Source: Chthoniobacteraceae bacterium (GTDB lineage Bacteria; Verrucomicrobiota; Verrucomicrobiia; Chthoniobacterales; Chthoniobacteraceae). Taken from it: a stretch of 59,523 nucleotides of DNA. Positions 53,348-59,523 of this stretch are shown here, piece by piece. Location: positions 1 through 59,523 of the forward strand of contig CANJZW010000020.1 in NCBI GenBank assembly GCA_947479475.1. Reading direction: 5' to 3'. A model generated the notes under the pieces. It was not told the DNA's origin. It saw only the letters and a program-made list of their open reading frames with translations, and did not search any database. The first letter of the stretch is position 1; every line of letters begins with the position of its first letter. The position numbers were made by a program, and so were the translations under genes.

Positions 53348-55969
53348 TCACCGTGCCATTCCCAACGTCTTTTCGCTCGTGAGGGACGGCACCTCCTCCG
53401 TTTCGGTCTCCGCTCTGGTGGCCTTGATCGGCTGGCCCGAGGCGTCGATGATGCGGGCGGTGACAAAAATCGTCAGGTTCTTTTTGATGCGCTGGTCGAC
53501 GTTTGAGCGGAACAGCCTTCCGACGAGCGGAATATCGCCAAGAACGGGGGTCTTGTCGTTCACTTTCTGCACATCCTCACGGATCAATCCGCCAAGCGCG
53601 ATGGTCTCCCCGTCGAGCAACGTCACGACGGTCTGGATGCGGCGCACGGAGAAAATCGGCTGGTTGATGGTGTTGTCGGTGAGAACCACCGAGATGGGTG
53701 TGGTTCCTGTAAGAGTTGAGCCGGAAGCCGTTGTTTTGATGGGGCTTCCATAATTGATAAAGCCTTCGAACTCGGTCACCTCCGGGTGCAAGTCCAGGTG
53801 AATTGCGTAGTTGTCGCCCTTGATGGAAGGGGTCACCCTCAGCTTGACGCCCGTTTCCCTTTTTTCAAATGCACCTGGAGTGGATGGGGTTACGGGAATG
53901 CCAGGGAGTTGTCCTCCTCCAGCGCCCGTGGTTGTGGTGGTCCCGACGCTTTGGGGGATTTGCGGCGGAGAAAACTCCGTCGGATACCGGAACTCCCGCA
54001 CGATGTCGATGGAGGCCTCCTCGTCTTCTGAGGCGGTGATACTTGGGCTGGAGAGAAGGTCGACATCCTTGCGCTGGTTGAGCGCGCGCACCACGAGCTG
54101 AAACTGCGGGTCTGTCAGGGCACCGGCGAGCGCGAAAGCCGCTGGGTTGGAGACATTAGGGACCGTCAAGAGGGAGTCGATGGCGTTCAAACTGATGGCC
54201 GCGGATCCGAAGCGGTTTCCTCCGGTAACGCGAGCCTGACCGACCGGGGTTCCATCCGGATTTGCAAACGGGAAGCCCGCGGTGTCTACGCCCCCGCCTC
54301 CGACGCTGAAAATCTTTTTGTTTCCGGGGATGTTTGAGGGACCCAAAAGCCAGTCAAAGGAGAGCTCTTTAAGGTTGGACTGGCTGAACTCCACAAACTT
54401 TGCGCGGATGTCTACTTGCACGGGCGACTGGCCTTCGGAATCCGCCACAATGGAGTCCACTAAATCCAGCATCTCGATGGTGTTGTATACAGTCAGCGTT
54501 TTGTTTCTGGGGTTATAGGTGGAGGTTGAACCTTGGACGTCAAAGCGCACGCCCAGCCCGGTCAAAAACTCCTTCGGATCGATGCGCCTTTTGCCGGCCT
54601 GTTTGGGAACGGACGCACCTCCTGTTCCAAGAACGCCAGCGCCCAGTCCCGTAGAAGTGAGGTCGTCGACGCGGGCCCCGTTGCTGCTGAACATAAAAGG
54701 GGAGACGCTCCAGCTTCGAAGCACGAGGCTGGCGGCGGGGGTGGATTTGGGCACAAGTTCAACACGGTTCTCCTTTACAACCCACTTGGTGTCTGTGGAT
54801 TCCGTGACGATATCGAGGATTTGTTTCAGGCTGAAACCCGGAATTTTAGGGGTCGTCACAAGCAGGCCGCCCGGACCCTTTTCCGGCAAGGCGGGGGGTG
54901 GCAGGTCCAAAATGTTCGTCTTGGATGCGATTGAGGTTACTGGGGTTGAGTTGTTTGGGAAATTGGCGATAATCAGCACGCCCGGCTTTACGTCGTCTTC
55001 ATCCGCCAGCCGAGAGGCCTTTGTAAGGGAATCCGCCACCTGGGCGATGGGGGCTTCGGTGAACTGGACTTCGGGCAGGATCAACCTTTGGAGCTTCAAG
55101 CGAAGTTTCTCCATTTCTGTGGTTTCAACGATGCGACGCTCCACCTGCGTGGAGTGCGGGGTGTTGTAGCGTTTGGCGGGATTGGACCACTCTTTTTGAA
55201 CGTCCCTTAAGGCCCGGCTGCGGGCCTCATTGTAGCCGCTGTCTGCCGCTGTTTTGATGGCCTGGTTAACCGCCTCTTGGAGCTTCCTTGCGGCGCTGTT
55301 GTAGGGATCGATTTCCAAAACCTGGTCCGCGCGTTTGATCGCCAGGTCAAACCTGCCGCATTCCATGAAATCTCTTCCCTCGCGCAAATAGGATTTCACC
55401 TTTTCCACGTCTTCGCGGAAATTGCCATTCAGGGCGGTGTTGTAAAAACCGGGAGTGTTGAGCTGGCCCTTTAGTCGCAAGGCGGCTGGGTTCATGGGCT
55501 CTATTAAAAGCAGGTTGTCGACGATATCTTCGGCGCTGGCGGTGAGCTGTCCTGGGCCCGAGAGGCGCCGGCCTTCGCTGATACGCACCTCCGCGAGTTT
55601 CAGGGATGCATCGGCGAAACCACGCAGCGCGACTTTCCGCTCTTTTGCGAGCAGTGGCGTGGGCGGCAGGGCGTTTAGAGCGCTGCCGTAGCTCTGCAAG
55701 GCGCCTTCATATTGCTCGAGCCGATAGAGTTGCTCGCCGCTTTCCAGCTCCTTGAGAGCCTTTAACCGCACTAATTCCCGCCTTTGAACCTCCTTCCTTG
55801 TGATCCCCTCAACGGTGCCGGCGCCCCCTTTCCCGGCACTGGCCGAAGGCGTTGGCTCGACGGTGCGGGGCGCGGCAACCAGAGGCCCGTGACACGCAAT
55901 CAGTGCGCCTGTGATCAGAAAGCGGGCACGGTTTGGTGAAGCCTCCGGGGGACGCAATGGGGAGATCAT
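53348..55969 (-). CDS. type IV pilus-like outer membrane secretin (Amuc_1098 type)
   Basis: This 873-residue secretin forms a gated outer-membrane ring. After a signal sequence come TPR-like helices (about 60-250), including EQLYRLEQYEGALQSYG and RFDLAIKRADQVLEIDPYN. N-domains follow, and then the secretin domain with EIMLDLV-like strands, VQVDIRAKFVEFSQSNLKEL and SSPSITASEDEEASIDI. The strong closing block TVVTLLDGETIALGGLIRED precedes GDIPLVGRLF. The layout and length recall Amuc_1098 of Akkermansia, from the pilus-like locus of Verrucomicrobia. Unlike that locus, no Amuc_1099-1102-type genes flank it on this side. It is the last gene of its transcript and converges on the Lol permease gene. 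Confidence 0.86.
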   Translation of the reverse strand: MISPLRPPEASPNRARFLITGALIACHGPLVAAPRTVEPTPSASAGKGGAGTVEGITRKEVQRRELVRLKALKELESGEQLYRLEQYEGALQSYGSALNALPPTPLLAKERKVALRGFADASLKLAEVRISEGRRLSGPGQLTASAEDIVDNLLLIEPMNPAALRLKGQLNTPGFYNTALNGNFREDVEKVKSYLREGRDFMECGRFDLAIKRADQVLEIDPYNSAARKLQEAVNQAIKTAADSGYNEARSRALRDVQKEWSNPAKRYNTPHSTQVERRIVETTEMEKLRLKLQRLILPEVQFTEAPIAQVADSLTKASRLADEDDVKPGVLIIANFPNNSTPVTSIASKTNILDLPPPALPEKGPGGLLVTTPKIPGFSLKQILDIVTESTDTKWVVKENRVELVPKSTPAASLVLRSWSVSPFMFSSNGARVDDLTSTGLGAGVLGTGGASVPKQAGKRRIDPKEFLTGLGVRFDVQGSTSTYNPRNKTLTVYNTIEMLDLVDSIVADSEGQSPVQVDIRAKFVEFSQSNLKELSFDWLLGPSNIPGNKKIFSVGGGGVDTAGFPFANPDGTPVGQARVTGGNRFGSAAISLNAIDSLLTVPNVSNPAAFALAGALTDPQFQLVVRALNQRKDVDLLSSPSITASEDEEASIDIVREFRYPTEFSPPQIPQSVGTTTTTGAGGGQLPGIPVTPSTPGAFEKRETGVKLRVTPSIKGDNYAIHLDLHPEVTEFEGFINYGSPIKTTASGSTLTGTTPISVVLTDNTINQPIFSVRRIQTVVTLLDGETIALGGLIREDVQKVNDKTPVLGDIPLVGRLFRSNVDQRIKKNLTIFVTARIIDASGQPIKATRAETETEEVPSLTSEKTLGMAR

Positions 55970-56525
55970 TGATGGGAAAAAGAGGGAACGTGGTTGTCTG
56001 GAAACAGGGATGGGGTTGGGGTGGTTTTTGGGCGGGGTGAAGCGAAGCCAAAAGCTGGGTGCGCTCTCGAGCGGGCCGGGAACGGCGCAATGCGTTCCGC
56101 CGCGGCGGGCTACTGATGGGCTAGCTCGCAGGGTGCGGGAATTGGGGTGGCCTGCGTTTTACGATAGGCCTGTAACGACGACTGGCAGGCCGCCAGGCCG
56201 AGGAGCGCCGCGATAAAAAAGCGGGAGATATTCAGCATGGTTGCATGCGGATCACGATCCGGACCGGTGTCTGAGTTTGAGGAATTAAAATTCATAACAG
56301 CGACCTTAAGAACGTGTTTCGGGGCCTCGCTGGATGTATCGCTCTCAAAGCCGGCGTTGAAAACGCGGGGGGCAGTCCGGTCCAACGCAGGCCTGGCAGC
56401 TCACCGAAGCGCTAGGCGGCCTCTGATTTTTTTGAGAGGTGAGCCCGACAAGCTCTACCGAAAGCGCTTAAATCAGGCTTTTCCTGATTGTCGGGGTCGG
56501 TGGGTGTGTTAAAAACGCCATCCTT
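55970..56525. other. intergenic region between secretin and fba genes
   Basis: This 556-nt divergent gap holds the small lipoprotein candidate at 56110-56238 and otherwise no supported gene. It must carry the fba promoter. I could not pick convincing boxes. Confidence 0.45.
56110..56238 (-). CDS. very small putative lipoprotein
   Basis: This is a 42-residue product, MLNISRFFIAALLGLAAC then QSSLQAYRKTQ and a Pro/Ala-rich tail. It has a basic residue, a hydrophobic run and a lipobox LAAC with Cys18, so it reads as a complete lipoprotein signal with a 24-residue mature part. It is close in style to entericidin-like peptides. The start has no obvious ribosome site and the gene is short, so confidence is moderate. 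It lies upstream of the secretin gene on the same strand, with 140 nt between them. Confidence 0.45.
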   Translation of the reverse strand: MLNISRFFIAALLGLAACQSSLQAYRKTQATPIPAPCELAHQ

Positions 56526-57599
56526 ATGGCTACTAAACGATTCCGGTCCGGCGTTCTTTTTGGAGACGAAGTTAAAGCGTTGCTGGACTTCGCCAAAGAC
56601 AGCGAGTTTGCGCTTCCAGCGATTAATTGCATCGGCACAGACTCCGTGAATGCGGCGCTGGCGGCCGCCCGCGAGGTGAACTCGCCGACGATGATTCAGT
56701 TTTCAAACGGAGGCGCCCAGTTTTTCATCGGGAAGGGTGTGAGCAAGGAAGGCCAGTTCGGGCCGATTCAGGGCGCGATCGCCGGGGCCCATTACGTGGA
56801 CATCGCGGCGAAGGCGTACGGGGTTGCGGTGGTGTTAAATACCGACCATTGCGCCAAAAAGCTGTTGCCCTGGATGGACGGAATGCTTTTGGCAAGCGAG
56901 GCGCACTTCGCGCAGACGGGTAAGCCGCTCTACAGCTCCCACATGCTCGATCTTTCCGAAGAACCGTTGCACGAGAACCTCGAAATCTGTTCCCAGTATT
57001 TCAAGAGAATGGCGAAGATGGGAATGACTCTGGAAATCGAGCTCGGCGTCACCGGCGGGGAAGAAGACGGCGTTGACAACTCGGGCGTCGAGGAGTCCAA
57101 GCTCTACACGCAGCCCGAGGAGGTTGCGCAGGCCTATACCACGCTGAAGGCGATCAGCCCGAATTTCACGATCGCGGCGGCCTTTGGCAACGTTCACGGC
57201 GTTTACAAGCCGGGGAATGTGAAACTTAAACCTGCCATATTGAAGCAGTCTCAGGACTATATCACCAAGACGCTCGGCACGGGCCCCAAGCCCGTGAACT
57301 TCGTATTCCACGGGGGCTCGGGCTCTTCCCGCGAGGAAATCCGCGAGGCGATCGGCTACGGCGCCATCAAGATGAATCTCGATACCGACATCCAGTGGGC
57401 TTTCTGGGACGGGGTTCGTGAGTACGAGGCGAAGAACCACGGCTATTTGCAGGGCCAAATCGGCAACCCGAAGGGCCCGGATGCGCCAAACAAGAAGTTC
57501 TACGATCCCCGCATTTGGCTCGGTGCTGCCGAGGATGCAGCCACCAAGCGGCTTGTGAGCGCGTTTGAGGATCTGAACTGCGTGAACCGCAACGCCTGA
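56526..57599 (+). CDS. fbaA: class II fructose-bisphosphate aldolase
   Basis: This 357-residue zinc-dependent aldolase splits fructose 1,6-bisphosphate into glyceraldehyde 3-phosphate and dihydroxyacetone phosphate. Zinc ligands and catalytic residues are in VVLNTDHCAKKLLPW (D107, H108), FGNVHGVYKPGN (H224) and VNFVFHGGSGSS (H262). IELGVTGGEEDGVDNS is typical of the FbaA (type A, E. coli-like) group. MNLDTDIQWAFWDGVR lies near the end. Its length matches the group. The next gene on the other strand is a NagB-type protein, and a GC-rich stem-loop lies between their ends. Confidence 0.95.
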   Translation: MATKRFRSGVLFGDEVKALLDFAKDSEFALPAINCIGTDSVNAALAAAREVNSPTMIQFSNGGAQFFIGKGVSKEGQFGPIQGAIAGAHYVDIAAKAYGVAVVLNTDHCAKKLLPWMDGMLLASEAHFAQTGKPLYSSHMLDLSEEPLHENLEICSQYFKRMAKMGMTLEIELGVTGGEEDGVDNSGVEESKLYTQPEEVAQAYTTLKAISPNFTIAAAFGNVHGVYKPGNVKLKPAILKQSQDYITKTLGTGPKPVNFVFHGGSGSSREEIREAIGYGAIKMNLDTDIQWAFWDGVREYEAKNHGYLQGQIGNPKGPDAPNKKFYDPRIWLGAAEDAATKRLVSAFEDLNCVNRNA

Positions 57600-57647
57600 T
57601 CCGTGGTCCGGCGGGCTGCCGCCCGGCCCGCAAACCGCTCTCGCAAA

Positions 57648-57673
57648 CCGCCCGCAGCGGCTTTTGCGGGCGG
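57648..57673. terminator. GC-rich stem-loop between convergent genes
   Basis: Arms CCGCCCGCA (57648-57656) and TGCGGGCGG (57665-57673) pair perfectly around an 8-nt loop. They lie 49 nt after the fbaA stop and 28 nt from the end of the NagB-type gene. No T-tract follows. It may be a shared transcription end. The area around it repeats GCCCGC/GCGGGC motifs several times. Confidence 0.4.
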
Positions 57674-57700
57674 GCGCTTTCGCGGGCCACGCGAGGCGCC

Positions 57701-58639
57701 TCAGTGCATTTCCACCGCGCAGTTGCCCAAGCCGCCGCGGTAGTAGTTGAACTGCACGTTTGGATGGTCGGCAAGCAGTGACATCGGTGCGGCGGAGTCT
57801 GCAATGCCCTTGGAGATCATGAGCGCAGTCAGGCGCTGGCCCAGCGGGTTGTCATGCAAGCCGGCGTGCCAGATGCTGACCTTCTCCGCCAGCCAGGTTT
57901 CCTTTGGGCCGACCGTGATCGCGCTTTTTGGGACCATCGTGATGTTGCCGCCGCCGGAGGTGCGCGCGTTCTGGCTCAGCGTGACGGGGTGCAGTTCGAC
58001 GATCCGCGTGCCGAGGCTGCGATATTCCGCAGGAGTGGGCGGTTCGTTTTGCCATTGGCCCGCGCGTTTGAGCGGATCGTTGAAGGCCCAGTGTTTAATA
58101 TCGCCTTGGCCTCCCTGCATGACAGCGCAGCGGACGCCGGAGTGCCACGTTTTGACGAACCCGGCGATGTCTGCCTTCGGGAAATGCAGGTGCGCCTCGG
58201 GAATGGCGAATTCTTTCTGGATACGGTTAAAACACAGCTCGCGGTCCGCTTTTTCAAAGGAAAGGGGGTGGGTGCTGGGGACCTCCTTTTTTGCGGCTTC
58301 GTCGTACCATTCGTCCATGCCCCAGAAATGGGCGTGTTGAAGGCTGAGGCCGAGTTCGTTTACGAGTCGCGCTACGAGGGGGAGTTGTTCGGTGGGTCCA
58401 ATGGGGCCGCAGATGCCCACCGGATTGTCCGCGGTGGCCTGGCGCCAGGCGTGGATGTATTCGAGGGCCTCGGCGAGGTAAAAATCCTCCAGGGTATCGT
58501 AGAACACGACCTTGAATCCGGGGCGGGAGAGTTGTGTGAGATCCCGCTCGGTCAGGCGCGCCGCATCGTTGATGAGCTCGGAGTCGAGGGTGGTGTAGTC
58601 CCACCAGTCGGGGGCGATATGGCTGAGTTTGCGCGGCAT
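57701..58639 (-). CDS. glucosamine-6-phosphate deaminase-like protein (NagB family, altered active site)
   Basis: This 312-residue Rossmann-type protein resembles NagB, which converts glucosamine 6-phosphate to fructose 6-phosphate and ammonia. [10 protein letters not shown] (105-114) keeps the Asp of NagB's MDEY motif. The usual GxGxDGHIAFNEP loop is changed to [14 protein letters not shown] (176-189), so NagB Asp141 is replaced by Ile181 with an Asp just before it. His143 is kept as H183, and Glu148 becomes D188. It is longer than classic NagB (about 266). It may be a PVC branch with the same or a shifted activity. The ATG is 57 nt from the first copy of the long repeat. Confidence 0.72.
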   Translation of the reverse strand: MPRKLSHIAPDWWDYTTLDSELINDAARLTERDLTQLSRPGFKVVFYDTLEDFYLAEALEYIHAWRQATADNPVGICGPIGPTEQLPLVARLVNELGLSLQHAHFWGMDEWYDEAAKKEVPSTHPLSFEKADRELCFNRIQKEFAIPEAHLHFPKADIAGFVKTWHSGVRCAVMQGGQGDIKHWAFNDPLKRAGQWQNEPPTPAEYRSLGTRIVELHPVTLSQNARTSGGGNITMVPKSAITVGPKETWLAEKVSIWHAGLHDNPLGQRLTALMISKGIADSAAPMSLLADHPNVQFNYYRGGLGNCAVEMH

Positions 58640-58696
58640 GGGAACGGAGGTGGTGTTTGGGGTTGGGTTGGAGCCGGGCTAAATGACTAGCGGGGC

Positions 58697-58831
58697 CTAC
58701 GTGAAAACACTTAGCCAAGGGACAGGCCCTTTGCAATGCGGCGGCGCATGGGGCGGGTTGGCAGGTTCACATGGGGACCCTATTTTCGAGCGAGCCAAGC
58801 GTTTCGCAACCCTGCCCGAGGGACAGACACT
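58697..58831. repeat. dispersed repeat, copy 1
   Basis: This is the longest copy of a repeat found three times in the last 830 nt. It shares CTACGTGAAAACAC with copy 3 at its left end. The common core runs from CTTAGCCAAGGGACAGG through AGGGACAGACACT. The core opens with a small hairpin (AAGGG-ACAGG-CCCTT). Nothing in it codes for protein in a supported way. It lies between the NagB-type start and the palindrome cluster. Confidence 0.85.
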
Positions 58832-58849
58832 TGGCCCCTAAAACCGAAA

Positions 58850-58989
58850 GCCCTGCAGGGGCGCCCCATGATGACGCCACTATTTGGAATGGACCGGGCG
58901 GCTGGAGTGCCCTTACAGGGCGTTTTTTTTGGAACCATTTTCCCATGGCGTTGCCATGGGCTGAAAGTGAATTGCCCCTTGCAGGGGCA
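58850..58989. repeat. cluster of four short palindromes (REP-like element)
   Basis: Four stems stand in 140 nt. They are CCCTGCAGGG (58851-58860), GCCCT-TAC-AGGGC (58909-58921), CCCATGGC-GTT-GCCATGGG (58942-58960) and TGCCCCT-TGC-AGGGGCA (58973-58989). Each is perfect or nearly so. A run of eight T follows the second stem. The layout is that of a mobile, folded non-coding element rather than a gene. Confidence 0.75.
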
Positions 58990-59064
58990 TCAGATTTGGC
59001 TAAAGTCGCCGCCGGTTTGACCTTCCCGCTGCCCTCGTCGAGGCGCGGTTCGCTCCTCCATTGC

Positions 59065-59186
59065 CTTAGCCAAGGGACAGGCCCTTTGCAATGCGGCGGT
59101 GCATGGGGCGGGTTGGCAGGTTCACACGGGGACCCTATTTTCGAGCGAGCCCGGCGTTTCGCAACCCTGCCCTAGGGACAGACACT
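59065..59186. repeat. dispersed repeat, copy 2
   Basis: It matches copy 1 over 122 nt with a few single-base changes (for example GCGGCGG-T versus GCGGCGG-C, and CACGGGG versus CATGGGG). It starts at CTTAGCCAAGGGACAGG and ends at AGGGACAGACACT. It lacks the CTACGTGAAAAC lead of copies 1 and 3. Confidence 0.85.
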
Positions 59187-59272
59187 GTGTGCTGCTCTCG
59201 GGGCCCTGTGCGCTGCTGCTGCCCGAGGGACAGACACTGTGCTGCTCTCGGGGCGCACGAGGGACAGACACT
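59174..59272. repeat. tandem 13-mer AGGGACAGACACT, three units
   Basis: AGGGACAGACACT occurs at 59174-59186, 59226-59238 and 59260-59272, with a fourth copy at 58819-58831 in repeat copy 1. The spacers share GTG(T)GCTGCTCTCGGGG. Spacing is uneven (52 and 34 nt), so this is not CRISPR-like. Confidence 0.8.
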
Positions 59273-59360
59273 GTGCGCTGGGGTGCGGGAGGGCGAGGCG
59301 ACGCAAGGACGTCTTTTCCGCAAAAGGGGCGAGCGTGTCCCTCGCGCACCGCCCGAGGGT

Positions 59361-59423
59361 CTACGTGAAAACCCTTAGCCAGGGGACAGGCCCTTTGCAA
59401 TGCGGCGGCTCATTGGGCGGGTT
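59361..59423. repeat. dispersed repeat, copy 3 (short)
   Basis: It starts with CTACGTGAAAAC as in copy 1 and continues CCTTAGCCAGGGGACAGG to GGGCGGGTT. It then ends inside the stop codon (TAA, 59422-59424 on the minus strand) of the partial gene. Only the first half of the long repeat is present. Confidence 0.8.
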
Positions 59424-59523
59424 ATGCGTCTAGCAGGCCGCGCACCAACCGCTGCTCCCAGGCGGTTTGCAGATCGGCGAGGCGAGCGCCTTTGCCGCGG
59501 TTGGGTGCGTCGGAGAGAAGGCC
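59422..59523 (-). CDS. 3' end of an unidentified gene (runs off the window)
   Basis: The minus strand has an open frame from the window edge to TAA at 59422-59424. It gives 33 C-terminal residues including PNRGKGARLADLQTAWEQR and ending RGLLDA. The composition (Leu/Ala/Arg, amphipathic helix) looks coding and the codons are GC-rich like neighbours. The family cannot be told from this short end. Confidence 0.55.
   Translation of the reverse strand, partial: GLLSDAPNRGKGARLADLQTAWEQRLVRGLLDA

Larger units (their letters stand above)
58640..59421. other. repeat-rich intergenic region
   Basis: No gene is supported in this 782-nt stretch. Open frames in it come from the repeats: two on the minus strand begin with the same MQRACPLAK because both start in a repeat copy. 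The three repeat copies, the palindrome cluster and the 13-mer units are listed separately. Confidence 0.7.

Noticed and set aside
58254-58736. minus-strand frame starting in a repeat (and a sister at 59122-59400)
   Set aside because: Both begin with the same nine residues because they start in repeat copies; the first is antisense-frame shadow of the NagB-type gene.
59174-59272. possible CRISPR array
   Set aside because: Only three units of 13 nt, uneven spacing and spacers that resemble each other; no cas genes.

Overview
The window looks like chromosome from a member of the PVC group, most likely Verrucomicrobiota. The main reasons are a secretin of the Amuc_1098 type (TPR-containing N-terminus, secretin C-terminus), a DUF1501 gene paired with a DUF1549/DUF1553 (planctomycete-type cytochrome) gene, a prepilin-like protein with an H-X9-DG ending, a DUF1080 protein, and a relic of a PVC-type Ser/Thr kinase. 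No rRNA or tRNA gene was recognised and no CRISPR array was seen. All family assignments come from reading motifs, not from database searches.

Layout. 1-6,030: visibly AT-richer plus-strand block with a glycosyltransferase, a sugar C-methyltransferase, an NDP-sugar SDR, an FkbM methyltransferase and an acyltransferase-3 protein (glycan assembly and decoration), with a possible insertion-sequence end at the left edge. 6,079-13,648: nine-gene minus-strand operon carrying the full set for GDP-D-glycero-alpha-D-manno-heptose (GmhA-like isomerase, HddA-like kinase, GmhB phosphatase, HddC-like guanylyltransferase), a transaldolase-like gene, and four tailoring genes. 13,906-15,940: L-2-hydroxyglutarate oxidase and a TerC protein, convergent. 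16,163-23,648: an MdtABC-like RND efflux operon with no outer-membrane factor. 23,751-27,901: a TVP38 membrane protein, then a three-gene operon of circularly permuted ATP-grasp, alpha-E and transglutaminase-like proteins. 27,902-28,618: a small promoter / ribbon-helix-helix remnant / terminator unit. 28,619-37,645: secreted catabolic genes (DUF1549/1553 + DUF1501 pair, DUF1080), a LysR regulator, a kinase relic and galactarate dehydratase. 38,390-44,527: glutamate synthase gltBD. 44,729-49,578: lipid kinase, AsmA-like protein, RsmD, CysK and an L,D-transpeptidase lipoprotein. 49,729-56,238: prepilin-like protein, Ser/Thr/Ala/Asn-rich secreted protein, LolC/E-type permease, secretin and a tiny lipoprotein. 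56,526-58,639: class II aldolase and a divergent NagB-type protein. 58,640-59,421: dense dispersed repeats and hairpins, then the 3' end of an unidentified minus-strand gene.

How the genes fit. The first 13.6 kb is a surface-glycan locus. It makes an activated heptose and probably methylated or deoxy sugars, then transfers and decorates them. Most of the rest is core metabolism and envelope genes. The points most worth following up are: (i) a methyltransferase whose conserved-looking N-terminus continues upstream, in frame, to the stop codon of the preceding gene with no usual start codon; (ii) the transaldolase inside the heptose operon; (iii) the NagB-type protein with changed catalytic residues; (iv) the repeat cluster at the right edge; and (v) two small relics, a ribbon-helix-helix antitoxin N-terminus and a kinase C-terminus.
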